This document shows positions 1-6,159 of a DNA stretch of 29,557 bases, one piece after another. Each line of letters begins with the position of its first letter. Position 1 is the first letter of the stretch. Source of the stretch: a virus; IMG/VR virus record IMGVR_UViG_3300027974_000118, positions 1 to 29,557 of that record. One strand, written 5' to 3'. Below the pieces are notes generated by a model. The model worked only from the letters and a program-made list of their open reading frames with translations, was not told the DNA's origin and did no database searches. The position numbers were made by a program, and so were the translations under genes.

Positions 1-33
1 GTCGGAACCTGTTTTGGGTGCATTTTGCGTCAT
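1..33 (-). CDS. Partial CDS, N-terminus only (11 codons), unknown product
   Basis: An ATG at 33 is preceded at a good distance by AGGAG (spacer about 6 nt), part of a small inverted repeat AGGAGACTCCT. Eleven codons (MTQNAPKTGSD) are visible before the window ends. No function can be assigned. It competes with a longer open frame that begins at 172 in another frame. The stronger ribosome binding site favours this start; the four-base overlap with the upstream gene favours the other. Confidence 0.42.
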   Translation of the reverse strand, partial: MTQNAPKTGSD

Positions 34-172
34 AGGAGTCTCCTAACTTGTTGATACTACGCACTATTGACCCTATCTTGCGTAAGTACCCTATAATCAA
101 CGACCCTGCTTGCGTAAGTCGCACTTGTGCCTTGTGTAAAAACTTGCGTAAGTCGGATATGCCTTTTGTCAT
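1..172 (-). CDS. Alternative partial CDS, open to the window edge
   Basis: An ATG at 172 overlaps the TGA of the upstream gene as ATGA, the coupling used repeatedly in this genome. The frame stays open for 57 codons to the window edge. The visible product begins MTKGISDLRKFL and is rich in Lys, Arg and Ile/Leu, with no domain I recognise. Three copies of an 11-bp repeat fall in it in two different frames, which suggests the DNA itself is functional. If the gene at 33 is real, this frame is either a short overlapping gene or not translated. Confidence 0.35.
   Translation of the reverse strand, partial: MTKGISDLRKFLHKAQVRLTQAGSLIIGYLRKIGSIVRSINKLGDSYDAKCTQNRFR
77..153. repeat. Three direct copies of CTTGCGTAAGT, operator- or iteron-like
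   Basis: Exact copies of CTTGCGTAAGT lie at 77-87, 109-119 and 143-153, spaced 32 and 34 bp, about three helical turns. The core is an imperfect palindrome (CTT..AAG arms). A degenerate version (CTTGTGTAAA) lies at 131-140. Related sequences occur at 3895-3904 (TTTACGCAAG) and 4918-4927 (ACTTACGCAA). The cluster lies just upstream of the start at 33, a natural place for a regulator binding site. Function is inferred only. Confidence 0.6.
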
Positions 173-642
173 AGCTCGCCCCCTGCCTCCTTGTAAGCCT
201 CTACTATTGGCCTTGCCTCCTCAACGAACTGGCTACGCTGGGCTGGTGTCCATTGGGTAGGAGTCTTGCGGGCGAGCCATTGGCGAGCCTTGATTATGTA
301 GCTATGCCACGCCTGCTCTGCCTTTGGGTTCGAGGTCTCGATTGGGTCGGGTAGCAAGCCAGTCCATAGGGCTAGTTGCTTGAGACCACTCGGGCTAGGG
401 GCTTGTAGGCTTGGCCTTGCCTTTGCCACACGCTCATACCGCCTCGCTTGCTCACCGTTTATTCCCGCTACCTCTTGGATGGTGTCGAGGTCTAGCCCCT
501 CCACCCTTGCCGATAGGAGGATGTCGCCGGCGTCTGCCGCCAGTCCGATGGCTTCCCCCATCTGCTCGATTGCGTTTTGCTTGGCCTTGTCTAAAAGCCT
601 CACCGTTTTTTGTAGCTCCATTCCGATCTGCTTTTCGCTCAT
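169..642 (-). CDS. Hypothetical helical protein, possible DNA-binding regulator
   Basis: The product is 157 aa, predominantly helical, starting MSEKQIGMEL with AAAGGA about 10 nt upstream. The N-terminal half (LLDKAKQNAIEQMGEAI, then ILLSARVEGLDL and IQEVAGINGEQARRYERV) resembles phage and plasmid proteins in which a helical region precedes a helix-turn-helix-like step; 'IQEVAGINGEQARRY' is the best candidate recognition region. The C-terminus is Trp/Gln-rich. It belongs to the leftmost regulatory cluster and ends at 169 with a four-base overlap with a possible downstream start. I do not recognise a specific family with confidence. Confidence 0.8.
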   Translation of the reverse strand: MSEKQIGMELQKTVRLLDKAKQNAIEQMGEAIGLAADAGDILLSARVEGLDLDTIQEVAGINGEQARRYERVAKARPSLQAPSPSGLKQLALWTGLLPDPIETSNPKAEQAWHSYIIKARQWLARKTPTQWTPAQRSQFVEEARPIVEAYKEAGGEL

Positions 643-660
643 TTTAGGATGTCCTTTTGG

Positions 661-951
661 TTATGCGTAAGCCTCGGCCAACTCCTCGGCCTCGACCTCT
701 GCGGGTGGTTGTATCTCACGAAATCTATGCTGTGCAAAGCCTCTCTCTGGGTAGGGCGGGACGGTTGAGCAGGGGTTCTCTAGCCCCTCCAAATACACGA
801 CCACCTCCCCTGCCTCTCCGTTCAATGCTACCCCTATGCCTATTCCCCTAACCACATACTGCCTATCCTTTATGGGTAGGGCGTTGTAAAAGGCTAGGAT
901 TTCGGGCGGGAATCTATCGTCCACGCACACTACTTTTGACCCAGTTGTCAC
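661..951 (-). CDS. Conserved phage hypothetical protein
   Basis: The product is 96 aa and starts MTTGSKVVCVDDRFPPEIL. The opening VVCVDDRFPPE, a central beta-rich part with GIGVALNGEAGEVVVYL, and a 'PERGFAQHRFRE' segment match a small protein I associate with phage and prophage replication or regulation regions, function unknown. The C-terminus is acidic. It overlaps the upstream gene by four bases (948-951), so it is probably translationally coupled. No catalytic motif is visible. Confidence 0.8.
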   Translation of the reverse strand: MTTGSKVVCVDDRFPPEILAFYNALPIKDRQYVVRGIGIGVALNGEAGEVVVYLEGLENPCSTVPPYPERGFAQHRFREIQPPAEVEAEELAEAYA

Positions 952-1484
952 CGTTTTTTCCCTCGCTTCTTAATGCCCTTAACCCACGCTTCCTTGTTCC
1001 ATTTTGGGCATTCTTCCCGCCTCTTTTTGTGTACCCTCAAGGCTCGTTCCTTGTAGATTTGGCGTACCCTTTCGCTCCGTTGGATGCGTAAAACTAGGCC
1101 AGTCCGTTGGCTTAACTCCGTAAGGCGAGCCGAAATGGCGGCTCTGGTATATGGCTTCCCAGTTGAGGGGTTGATGTAACGCTTGGCTATGGCCGTAAGG
1201 CTGTCTGGGCTTCGGTTGCTCGCTAGGGCTAATAGTGCCTCGTCCAAGGTGTCGTCCCGCCGATGCCTCAACATCTGGCTATCCCCCTCGTGCTTGATGG
1301 TCTGCTCCACCACCTCTGCCGTGAGCTTTGCCAGTTGGTCTAGGTCGATGGCTGGGTTCATCGCCTTCATTTGGGCTAGTCGCTCCTTGACCCGATCTTC
1401 TAGGGTGTCGATATGGTCTGCCATATTTGGCGTGTAGCTTGCCAAGATGCTGTCGGCTGGGTCTTGGCCTTGGTGGTGGTTCAT
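948..1484 (-). CDS. Putative DNA-binding protein with HTH-like segment
   Basis: The product is 178 aa. The first 80 residues are acidic and helical and could form a coiled coil. Residues about 93-125 (SPDSLTAIAKRY..., then TRAAISARLTELSQRTGL) look like a helix-turn-helix: a helix, a loop containing 'STGKPYT', and a recognition-type helix. The C-terminal 50 residues are very basic (KKRREE, KKRGKKR), consistent with nucleic-acid binding. It overlaps both neighbours by four bases. It could be a regulator or a small-terminase-like DNA-recognition protein; position among regulators favours the former. Confidence 0.75.
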   Translation of the reverse strand: MNHHQGQDPADSILASYTPNMADHIDTLEDRVKERLAQMKAMNPAIDLDQLAKLTAEVVEQTIKHEGDSQMLRHRRDDTLDEALLALASNRSPDSLTAIAKRYINPSTGKPYTRAAISARLTELSQRTGLVLRIQRSERVRQIYKERALRVHKKRREECPKWNKEAWVKGIKKRGKKR

Positions 1485-2035
1485 TGGATTTCTACAAGTG
1501 CCGTCCGTCCCACCCTTGCCAATTCCCTCTTTGCTTGCCGTTCCGTGGCATAAAAAAGGTCTACAACTGGGAGCTTGGTTTTGCCCGATGCCTTGCGTGA
1601 GATTACCGCCGTTCCAGTATCGTGAGCGTGGTAGGTCTTGCCCTCAATTAGTAGGGTAGTTCCGTAGGGGATAATTTTGGGGTCAACCGCACAAGATTTG
1701 CCAGAAACCAACCGTTTTCCAGTAGAGCTTTTCCACCCAAACTCGTCCTCGCCCAACCAGTACGCCGTGATGCGAGCCTTGATTGTTTTCTTGGCTGGTG
1801 GCTTTGGCGTTTCAATCATTATGTTGGCCGCTTGGCTTGAACATAAGAGCGTGATGGCTAGGATGATGATGGCTTTTTTCATCGTTAAGAAGTGGAGTCG
1901 CTCGCACAAATGGCGGTAGCGTCTCGATGGGGATTCGTCTCCCTTGGTTCTTTTGCCTTCTGCGTTGTCAATCGGGGTCTTGAGCTTGTCGATCTGTGCC
2001 TCGATTGCCTTGGCTTCCATCTTGTTAATCTTCAC
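1481..2035 (-). CDS. 3D-domain (double-psi beta-barrel) exported cell-wall protein
   Basis: From the GTG at 2035 the product is 184 aa; from an internal ATG at 1882 it is 133 aa and starts MKKAIIILAITLLCSSQAAN, a typical Sec signal peptide. The mature part has the 3D domain (named for three conserved Asp), with 'AVDPKIIPYGTTL' at 116-128, 'AHDTG' at 137-141 and 'VVDLF' at 157-161, so Asp118, Asp139 and Asp159 are all present. The fold is shared with MltA-type lytic transglycosylases, suggesting peptidoglycan cleavage in the periplasm. The 51-residue charged N-terminal extension has no obvious role and may be absent from the secreted form. It overlaps the upstream gene by 11 bases. Confidence 0.82.
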   Translation of the reverse strand: MKINKMEAKAIEAQIDKLKTPIDNAEGKRTKGDESPSRRYRHLCERLHFLTMKKAIIILAITLLCSSQAANIMIETPKPPAKKTIKARITAYWLGEDEFGWKSSTGKRLVSGKSCAVDPKIIPYGTTLLIEGKTYHAHDTGTAVISRKASGKTKLPVVDLFYATERQAKRELARVGRTALVEIQ

Positions 2036-2321
2036 GATTTACCTCCGTCCAATGGCATCGCTTGTTTGGCCTTTTAATCTTGCCCCTGCCCTCCAAATAT
2101 CGGAGGTGGTACTGGATTGCTCCGTGGGTTTTCTTTAGCACTTCCGCAATCGTGCAAGTCGGAATCTCGTTAGTAATCAAAGTGAGTACGGCATCTCGAA
2201 GCATATCGATTGTCGCTTGGTTGCGAGTCTTTGCGTAAAGCTTTTCCAGTTCTTTTCCGGGGTAGCGATCAGCAAGGATGCCGTTGGCCTTTGCCTCTGC
2301 GGTTACATAAGATTCGTTCAT
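2025..2321 (-). CDS. Winged-helix DNA-binding protein
   Basis: The product is 98 aa. Residues about 56-82 (CTIAEVLKKTHGAIQYHLRYLEGRGKIKR) read as a winged helix-turn-helix: a first helix, the recognition helix 'GAIQYHLRYLE' and the start of a basic wing. Such small proteins act as repressors or activators of phage promoters. The gene sits directly downstream of the AT-rich glycosyltransferase cassette and overlaps the 3D-domain gene by 11 bases. The target site is unknown; the repeats at 77-153 and the palindrome at 8493-8510 are candidates. Confidence 0.78.
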   Translation of the reverse strand: MNESYVTAEAKANGILADRYPGKELEKLYAKTRNQATIDMLRDAVLTLITNEIPTCTIAEVLKKTHGAIQYHLRYLEGRGKIKRPNKRCHWTEVNRED

Positions 2322-2344
2322 TGAGTTTTTAAGATAGTTTGAGT

Positions 2345-3226
2345 TTAGGTTGATGCAAGGGATGGTTTTGGGTTATTCTTTTTATGCTTTTCGTCTAATA
2401 TCATCGGGGTGGTATTCTGCCATCTTATAGAATGATGTATTCTAGGATTGCTCGATCTCATCATAGAGATTTTAACGCTTGATGGTTGCATCATTACGGT
2501 TGTAAATGCCTTGCAATATGTTCCATAGCGTAAATACATATCAGTAATTCCACTTTTTTGACTTTGAGTAGCGGTTTGCGTTAAAGATACGAACGGTATG
2601 GTTAAAAATATACCCCCTCTACTGCCGAGTGTAGTGTAAGTATTAACATCCTCGTTCATAGCCCCTACAAATTGAAACGGCCGACTCGTTGAACACATAA
2701 ATGAGTTCATACACTTTCGTTTGCTAAATCTGTATATGTCTTTGCCATTGAATAGGCCGCCTATAAAATCCCCGCCCTGCGAAAAGGCTATGCTTCTGAA
2801 GTCGCAAGACTTGTAATATGTAAGCATATTTTGCAAATACTTGTTTAGGTTTTTTATATATCCCGGCATAACTCTTTCATTTATGAAAAGCCTATAATCA
2901 AAAGAGGTGTAATCATCGTCTAGTTGCACAAAGTATTCTATACCGATCTCTTTTGCTATTTGAAAGCAAGCGTTCCTAGCGTGTGTTATTGTTCTTCGTT
3001 CATCAAAGTTGTTGCCCTCGTCTACGCTATCTGCAATTTCCTTTTTATTAAAAACCTTAACATTCTCTTTTCCGTATCGAATGATATATTTTTCAAGGGT
3101 CTTGTCCTCATTATCTACGATGAAATATATTTTACCGGTATATCCGCACTTCTTCAGCGTTGCCAATGTCTTTATGTTGTCTGGTCTGCCGTGAGTTAGT
3201 ATAAAAATAGCAAAATCAGCTTCCAT
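2345..3226 (-). CDS. TET-associated (GREB1-like) glycosyltransferase, putative DNA base glycosylation
   Basis: From the ATG at 3226 the product is 293 aa; an upstream in-frame start at 3265 would give 306 aa but overlaps the previous gene by 50 bases, so I prefer 3226 (11-base overlap). It has a GT-A fold: 'FILTHGRPDN' at 8-17, 'FIVDNED' at 35-41, 'RNACFQIAKE' at 84-93 and the metal-binding 'QLDDDY' at 101-106. The pattern matches TET-associated glycosyltransferases related to the GREB1 C-terminal domain, which in phages are linked to glycosylation of hydroxymethylated pyrimidines in DNA. The substrate here is inferred. The gene and its two upstream neighbours are clearly more AT-rich than the rest, suggesting acquisition as a cassette. 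Confidence 0.75.
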   Translation of the reverse strand: MEADFAIFILTHGRPDNIKTLATLKKCGYTGKIYFIVDNEDKTLEKYIIRYGKENVKVFNKKEIADSVDEGNNFDERRTITHARNACFQIAKEIGIEYFVQLDDDYTSFDYRLFINERVMPGYIKNLNKYLQNMLTYYKSCDFRSIAFSQGGDFIGGLFNGKDIYRFSKRKCMNSFMCSTSRPFQFVGAMNEDVNTYTTLGSRGGIFLTIPFVSLTQTATQSQKSGITDMYLRYGTYCKAFTTVMMQPSSVKISMMRSSNPRIHHSIRWQNTTPMILDEKHKKNNPKPSLAST

Positions 3227-3626
3227 CTGTGTATTCTTCCATATATTGAGCCTTAATCTCTTCACATAGTTTCACATATCCGCTCTCTATGGCTTTCTTG
3301 AAATCTATAATCACAAGTGCAGACTTCTCCATAAGCCCCTGCATTGTTTCTGATGAGTGAGCGTAGTAGTCAGCTATCTTTTCGTAGTTAAATACATTGT
3401 GTCTTTTTGCGGCCTCAATCAAAAATGCTTTTTCTTCTTCTGTTACTTCTGAATCGCTAATCTCCCTAATAAGTTGCTTTGTTTTCGTGTTCTCCAATAG
3501 CTCCATAATGTGAGGCTTTTTATTTTTAGGCTCATATATCGGGGCTTCAATCTTTGATGAGTATTTGTTGTCCTCTTCAACATCGCTCCCGAACATATTG
3601 GCTTGCTTCAGTATGCTTTCACTCAT
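3216..3626 (-). CDS. Hypothetical protein linked to the glycosyltransferase
   Basis: The product is 136 aa. The first 40 residues look disordered and acidic; the rest is helical, with a central 'HNVFNYEKIADYYAHSS' and 'LMEKSALVIIDFKKAIESGYVKL'. The second half looks strongly conserved in style, reminiscent of a phage protein encoded beside DNA-modification genes, but I cannot name its activity. It overlaps the glycosyltransferase gene by 11 bases and the upstream gene by four, so the three are probably co-translated. A partner or accessory role in DNA modification is inference. Confidence 0.78.
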   Translation of the reverse strand: MSESILKQANMFGSDVEEDNKYSSKIEAPIYEPKNKKPHIMELLENTKTKQLIREISDSEVTEEEKAFLIEAAKRHNVFNYEKIADYYAHSSETMQGLMEKSALVIIDFKKAIESGYVKLCEEIKAQYMEEYTDGS

Positions 3627-3826
3627 ACCCCGAACTCCTCAATCACTTCCCACCCCCTATCTGATCTCTTAACTATCCTTGCTCTTGCTGTATTGTACGC
3701 TTTGTCCCTTGCAAGCTCAAAACTTGCGTAGATTTTTGGCAATTCCTTCCAGCAATTCATTGAGTATTCTTGAATCTTATAGAATACCTTTTCTTTTCTT
3801 TTTGTTGGTAGGTCTTGAAGATTCAT
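3623..3826 (-). CDS. Small basic hypothetical protein
   Basis: The product is 67 aa, begins MNLQDLPTKRKEKVFY and is rich in Lys and Arg, mostly helical, ending with 'RGWEVIEEFGV'. No known motif is seen. It overlaps by four bases both the HTH gene upstream and the 136-aa gene downstream. It shares the AT-rich composition of the glycosyltransferase cassette and may be its first gene. Confidence 0.68.
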   Translation of the reverse strand: MNLQDLPTKRKEKVFYKIQEYSMNCWKELPKIYASFELARDKAYNTARARIVKRSDRGWEVIEEFGV

Positions 3827-4089
3827 AAATAGTATTGGGCTATGCTTTTTCCGCTATTGGTTTTGATTGTTCTCTTTTGTATCTGATTCCCTGCTTTACG
3901 CAAGTCACAAATTCGGCTCGCCAATCGGAAGCACTTGAACCATTCCAACGCTTCCAGAGCCGTGAGTGTGCGACCCGATTGCAAGTGAGCTAGGATGCGA
4001 GCATTCTGGTCGTGGCCTTCCGTCTTTACTGGGTGCGTTGTCCTCATAAAAGGCAACTCAAACTGCTCTGCCTCTACAATAGCAATCAT
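3823..4089 (-). CDS. Small helix-turn-helix protein (HTH_39-like)
   Basis: The product is 88 aa. Residues about 26-88 follow the pattern of small phage helix-turn-helix proteins of the HTH_39 type: 'ARILAHLQSGRTLTALEAL', then 'RLASRICDLRKAGNQI' and a C-terminal wing ending 'SIAQYYL'. Such proteins are common in phage replication regions and usually regulate transcription. It overlaps both neighbours by four bases. It marks the change from normal composition to the AT-rich cassette. Confidence 0.82.
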   Translation of the reverse strand: MIAIVEAEQFELPFMRTTHPVKTEGHDQNARILAHLQSGRTLTALEALEWFKCFRLASRICDLRKAGNQIQKRTIKTNSGKSIAQYYL

Positions 4090-4493
4090 CGTGAACCTCC
4101 TTTGGCTTTCCTAACAACGAAGTTACGGCTCTTAGCAAATAAAATAGTTGTTGGGTGAACGCCCCAAGCTCTTGCAAGCTCGCTCATCGACATTCCGCTA
4201 TCGAGTTGGTGCTTCCAGAGCGTCCATCGCTTCTTAACAGTCGAATACTCACGATTTCGCCTTGCCCCAGCCTTCCCATAGGTCGGAACAAGCTCTTTTG
4301 GGATGTCTAGGGGGGTAGTTACCCCTATTACGAACTTTTCAAGCCCTTTAGAGGCCAATTCCGCTCGATTTTGAGCCATTGTAGAGGTTAGTGTGGTCAC
4401 CATTTGCTCAAACTCCCTTAATTTGTCCTCGCACATCTTCACTCGGTGAATTGTGGCGGCTAAAACCATATCTTGAGGGTAGTTCACGGACAC
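4086..4493 (-). CDS. Coiled-coil protein with C-terminal HTH
   Basis: The product is 135 aa. Residues about 15-60 are helical and may form a coiled coil. The C-terminal third has a clear helix-turn-helix-like segment, 'GMSMSELARAWGVHPTTIL' at about 99-117, followed by a basic tail. This suggests a dimeric DNA-binding protein, either a regulator or a replication accessory. It overlaps the replisome-organizer-like gene by 10 bases, and an origin-associated role is possible but unproven. Confidence 0.75.
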   Translation of the reverse strand: MSVNYPQDMVLAATIHRVKMCEDKLREFEQMVTTLTSTMAQNRAELASKGLEKFVIGVTTPLDIPKELVPTYGKAGARRNREYSTVKKRWTLWKHQLDSGMSMSELARAWGVHPTTILFAKSRNFVVRKAKGGSR

Positions 4494-5224
4494 CCCGCTT
4501 CTACCCAGTCGATATGGGTGTTAAAGCCAGCTAATTTATAGGTTGGTGGAGATTCGCACCCAGATTTTATTGGTTTCTTCATTGGTTGGTTGTTTCCTTT
4601 CATTGGTTGTTGGTTGCTCCGTCTCTGACAATTTCTGGCACAAGCTCTCCAATCCTTAACCGATGCCTTGCCTCCGACCTTCCATCCGTTGCTTTGGTAG
4701 TAATCAAAAGCCGACTCTGCATCCGTCTGCCTCCATCCGATCTCATTTGCAAAGGCAATCCATTCAGAGTGCGTGGGGCGTAAGCCCTCTCTCTCTATTC
4801 TAGCTTCTAGCCTCTTGCTTCTAGCTTCTAGCTTCTGCCTCGGACTTTCGGTAGGACATTTGCTGGACATTTGCTGGACATCGGCGTGACGCATTCGCAT
4901 CTTCCTACTAGCGTCAGACTTACGCAACTGCTCATCCTTCACCATTCTGCGTGAAATGATTGTCTCTTTGTCGAAGCTGAACACTCCGGATGCGTGTAGC
5001 TCGTCCATCAACTCCGATGTCCTTTGCGGTGTTAGGCCACATATTCTAGCAAGTTGTTCGCTTCGGGCTGGATTGCCGCCTATAAGCAAATATCCGTGTC
5101 GATCTGACTTTGCCATCAAGCAAATCATATCAGCCCAAAGACCCCTAGCCTCAACCGAGCAAGACCGCAGAGCCTCATCGGAAAGCCAGTCAGCCACAAA
5201 GAATTTAATCCAAGGCAACTTCAC
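4484..5224 (-). CDS. Replisome organizer / replication initiator-like protein
   Basis: The product is 246 aa. Residues about 5-95 (WIKFFVADWLSDEALRSC, 'EARGLWADMICLM', then 'QLARICGLTPQRTSELMDEL') match the N-terminal winged-helix region of phage replication proteins of the DUF1376/replisome-organizer type, functionally analogous to lambda O or DnaD-like loaders. A basic, low-complexity middle (residues about 105-150) and a helical domain (WIAFANEIGWRQTDAESAFDYY at about 157-178) follow. The DNA for the middle contains iteron-like repeats, as the lambda origin lies inside O. The C-terminus has a short 'QPMK' repeat. Helicase loading at the origin is the likely role. It overlaps neighbours by 4 and 10 bases. 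Confidence 0.75.
   Translation of the reverse strand: MKLPWIKFFVADWLSDEALRSCSVEARGLWADMICLMAKSDRHGYLLIGGNPARSEQLARICGLTPQRTSELMDELHASGVFSFDKETIISRRMVKDEQLRKSDASRKMRMRHADVQQMSSKCPTESPRQKLEARSKRLEARIEREGLRPTHSEWIAFANEIGWRQTDAESAFDYYQSNGWKVGGKASVKDWRACARNCQRRSNQQPMKGNNQPMKKPIKSGCESPPTYKLAGFNTHIDWVEAGCP
4578..4609. repeat. Pair of direct repeats TTCATTGGTTG, 21 bp apart
   Basis: TTCATTGGTTG occurs at 4578-4588 and 4599-4609, a spacing of two helical turns, near the 3' end of the replication gene. It encodes the repeated QPMK of the protein. A related sequence (TTCATTGGTTGTTTC) lies in the leader just upstream of the gene starting at 6970. It may be a protein-binding site or a simple local duplication. 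Confidence 0.4.
4796..4881. repeat. Iteron-like repeats inside the replication gene, candidate origin
   Basis: Two adjacent arrays lie in the coding sequence. Heptamers on a perfect 7-bp period (GCTTCTA and close variants) occupy 4803-4837, with a weaker copy at 4796-4802. An 11-bp unit, GGACATTTGCT, is repeated at 4854-4864 and 4865-4875 with a partial copy at 4876-4881. A 7-bp or 11-bp period is not a codon multiple, so the repetition is at the DNA level. By analogy with lambda, where O binds iterons inside its own gene, this is a candidate replication origin. Confidence 0.5.
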
Positions 5225-5430
5225 TTCTTGGCCTTTTCCATATCTATCTTTTGATATTTCTTGGCTCGTTCCAATAGCTCTTTAGTGATACGATGCGAAT
5301 AATCTAGGTGGCTGATGATGTCCTTGTAGTTCTCCCGCTTTGCGTGGTCGAAGTCCTTGAACAATTCCTTCAGCCTTTTCGATACGATTGCGTGGAACTC
5401 GTCCACAAGTTTCAGTCTTTTAACGCTCAT
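5221..5430 (-). CDS. Small charged helical protein
   Basis: The product is 69 aa, almost entirely helical and rich in Lys, Glu and Asp (MSVKRLKLVDEFHAIV...). It overlaps the replication gene by four bases and directly follows the 64-aa gene, whose stop is adjacent to its ATG. It has no recognisable domain. Position suggests a replication accessory role, but this is only inferred from context. Confidence 0.68.
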   Translation of the reverse strand: MSVKRLKLVDEFHAIVSKRLKELFKDFDHAKRENYKDIISHLDYSHRITKELLERAKKYQKIDMEKAKK

Positions 5431-5625
5431 TTATATTTTCTCCCCTAAATAATTTAAAACAGATTCATAACCATCTCTATTTAATGTGTATTCATAAATG
5501 CACATAGACTTTGGATTTTGAACTCTGATTTCAATGTGTCTTTTTGCATCTTCTATTGTTTCAAAGATGCCCTCTGGACATCCCTCTGGATAAGATTCGC
5601 CTTCCAAAACACAATATACTTTCAT
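5431..5625 (-). CDS. Small conserved-type hypothetical protein
   Basis: The product is 64 aa: a short strand (MKVYCVLEGE), a loop and 'GIFETIEDAKRHIEIRV'. This is the layout of small phage proteins (DUF7336-like) in which a 'VFxxxExAxxxI' helix follows the first strand. Function is unknown. It overlaps the upstream membrane-protein gene by four bases (ATGA). Confidence 0.68.
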   Translation of the reverse strand: MKVYCVLEGESYPEGCPEGIFETIEDAKRHIEIRVQNPKSMCIYEYTLNRDGYESVLNYLGEKI

Positions 5626-5774
5626 TTCTTTTTAATCCTTTCCAGAATATCTTTTCCCAAATCCCACAATACGCCGCTCACAAACAGAATGGTTAGATAG
5701 AGAGACAAACATCCCAAACCGATGACGAACAAGTCCCACAAAACTTTCCCGATAGACGAAAGGAAAGTTACCAT
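5622..5774 (-). CDS. Small single-pass membrane protein (50 aa)
   Basis: The ATG at 5774 overlaps the stop of the 72-aa gene and the frame ends at 5622, where its TGA overlaps the next ATG (ATGA). The product, MVTFLSSIGKVLWDLF and onward, has a hydrophobic stretch at about 10-36 (LWDLFVIGLGCLSLYLTILF) and a basic C-terminus (ERIKKK). It fits the coupled-gene pattern much better than a longer overlapping frame starting at 5907. A role in superinfection exclusion or membrane anchoring is possible, but nothing in the sequence decides it. Confidence 0.65.
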   Translation of the reverse strand: MVTFLSSIGKVLWDLFVIGLGCLSLYLTILFVSGVLWDLGKDILERIKKK

Positions 5775-5986
5775 TTGGGTGCTTTCGGCCAACTTGCCCA
5801 AAGCCGAACATCATTTTCAGAATGCCCCCAGCTTCGAGACACAAACGAGCCATCGACATAACGACCGACACAAACCTCACCGCCAATATCCATAAGCACT
5901 TTTTCATCGTTCTTGGGTTTCTCCTCTATTGTTTTCCATTGAATCATTGACCATTTGAGCTTTGGAACATCGACATCAATGCTCAT
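5768..5986 (-). CDS. DUF551-like small protein
   Basis: The product is 72 aa, with 'WKTIEEKPKNDEKVLMDIGGEVCVGRYVDG' and a Trp-rich end (LWASWPKAPKW). The sequence W-x-T/S-I-x-x-x-P-x-x-x-x-x-VL is the hallmark of the small DUF551 phage/prophage proteins of unknown function. It overlaps upstream by four bases and downstream by seven. Confidence 0.75.
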   Translation of the reverse strand: MSIDVDVPKLKWSMIQWKTIEEKPKNDEKVLMDIGGEVCVGRYVDGSFVSRSWGHSENDVRLWASWPKAPKW

Positions 5987-6159
5987 CCTAGTCTCCGCAG
6001 GGCTACGACAACCTCATTGAGAATGTCTTGGATGACCTGATCTTCCGTTCCATCTGCTAGTCGTTGGACGAGTTCGGCACACCGCTCCCTTTCAAGGGTG
6101 GCGGCCTTGCTCATCGCATCATTGATTATATCTTGTAGTTGGTCAGAATGGGATTTCAT
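5983..6159 (-). CDS. Small helical protein (58 aa)
   Basis: The ATG at 6159 lies inside the end of the recombination-type gene (17-base overlap) and the TGA at 5983-5985 overlaps the next ATG. The product, MKSHSDQLQDIINDAMSKAA and onward, is helical with alternating charge; 'ERERCAELVQRLADG' resembles a coiled-coil segment. It is supported by overlaps on both sides rather than by a known domain. Confidence 0.62.
   Translation of the reverse strand: MKSHSDQLQDIINDAMSKAATLERERCAELVQRLADGTEDQVIQDILNEVVVALRRLG

Noticed and set aside
3227-3265. Upstream start at 3265 for the TET-associated glycosyltransferase
   Set aside because: It would overlap the previous gene by 50 bases and precedes the natural first strand of the GT-A fold.
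5632-5907. A 91-codon minus-strand frame with a hydrophobic start
   Set aside because: It overlaps almost all of the 72-codon DUF551-like gene and the 50-codon membrane gene, whose stop/start overlaps form a consistent chain; its sequence looks like an out-of-frame reading.
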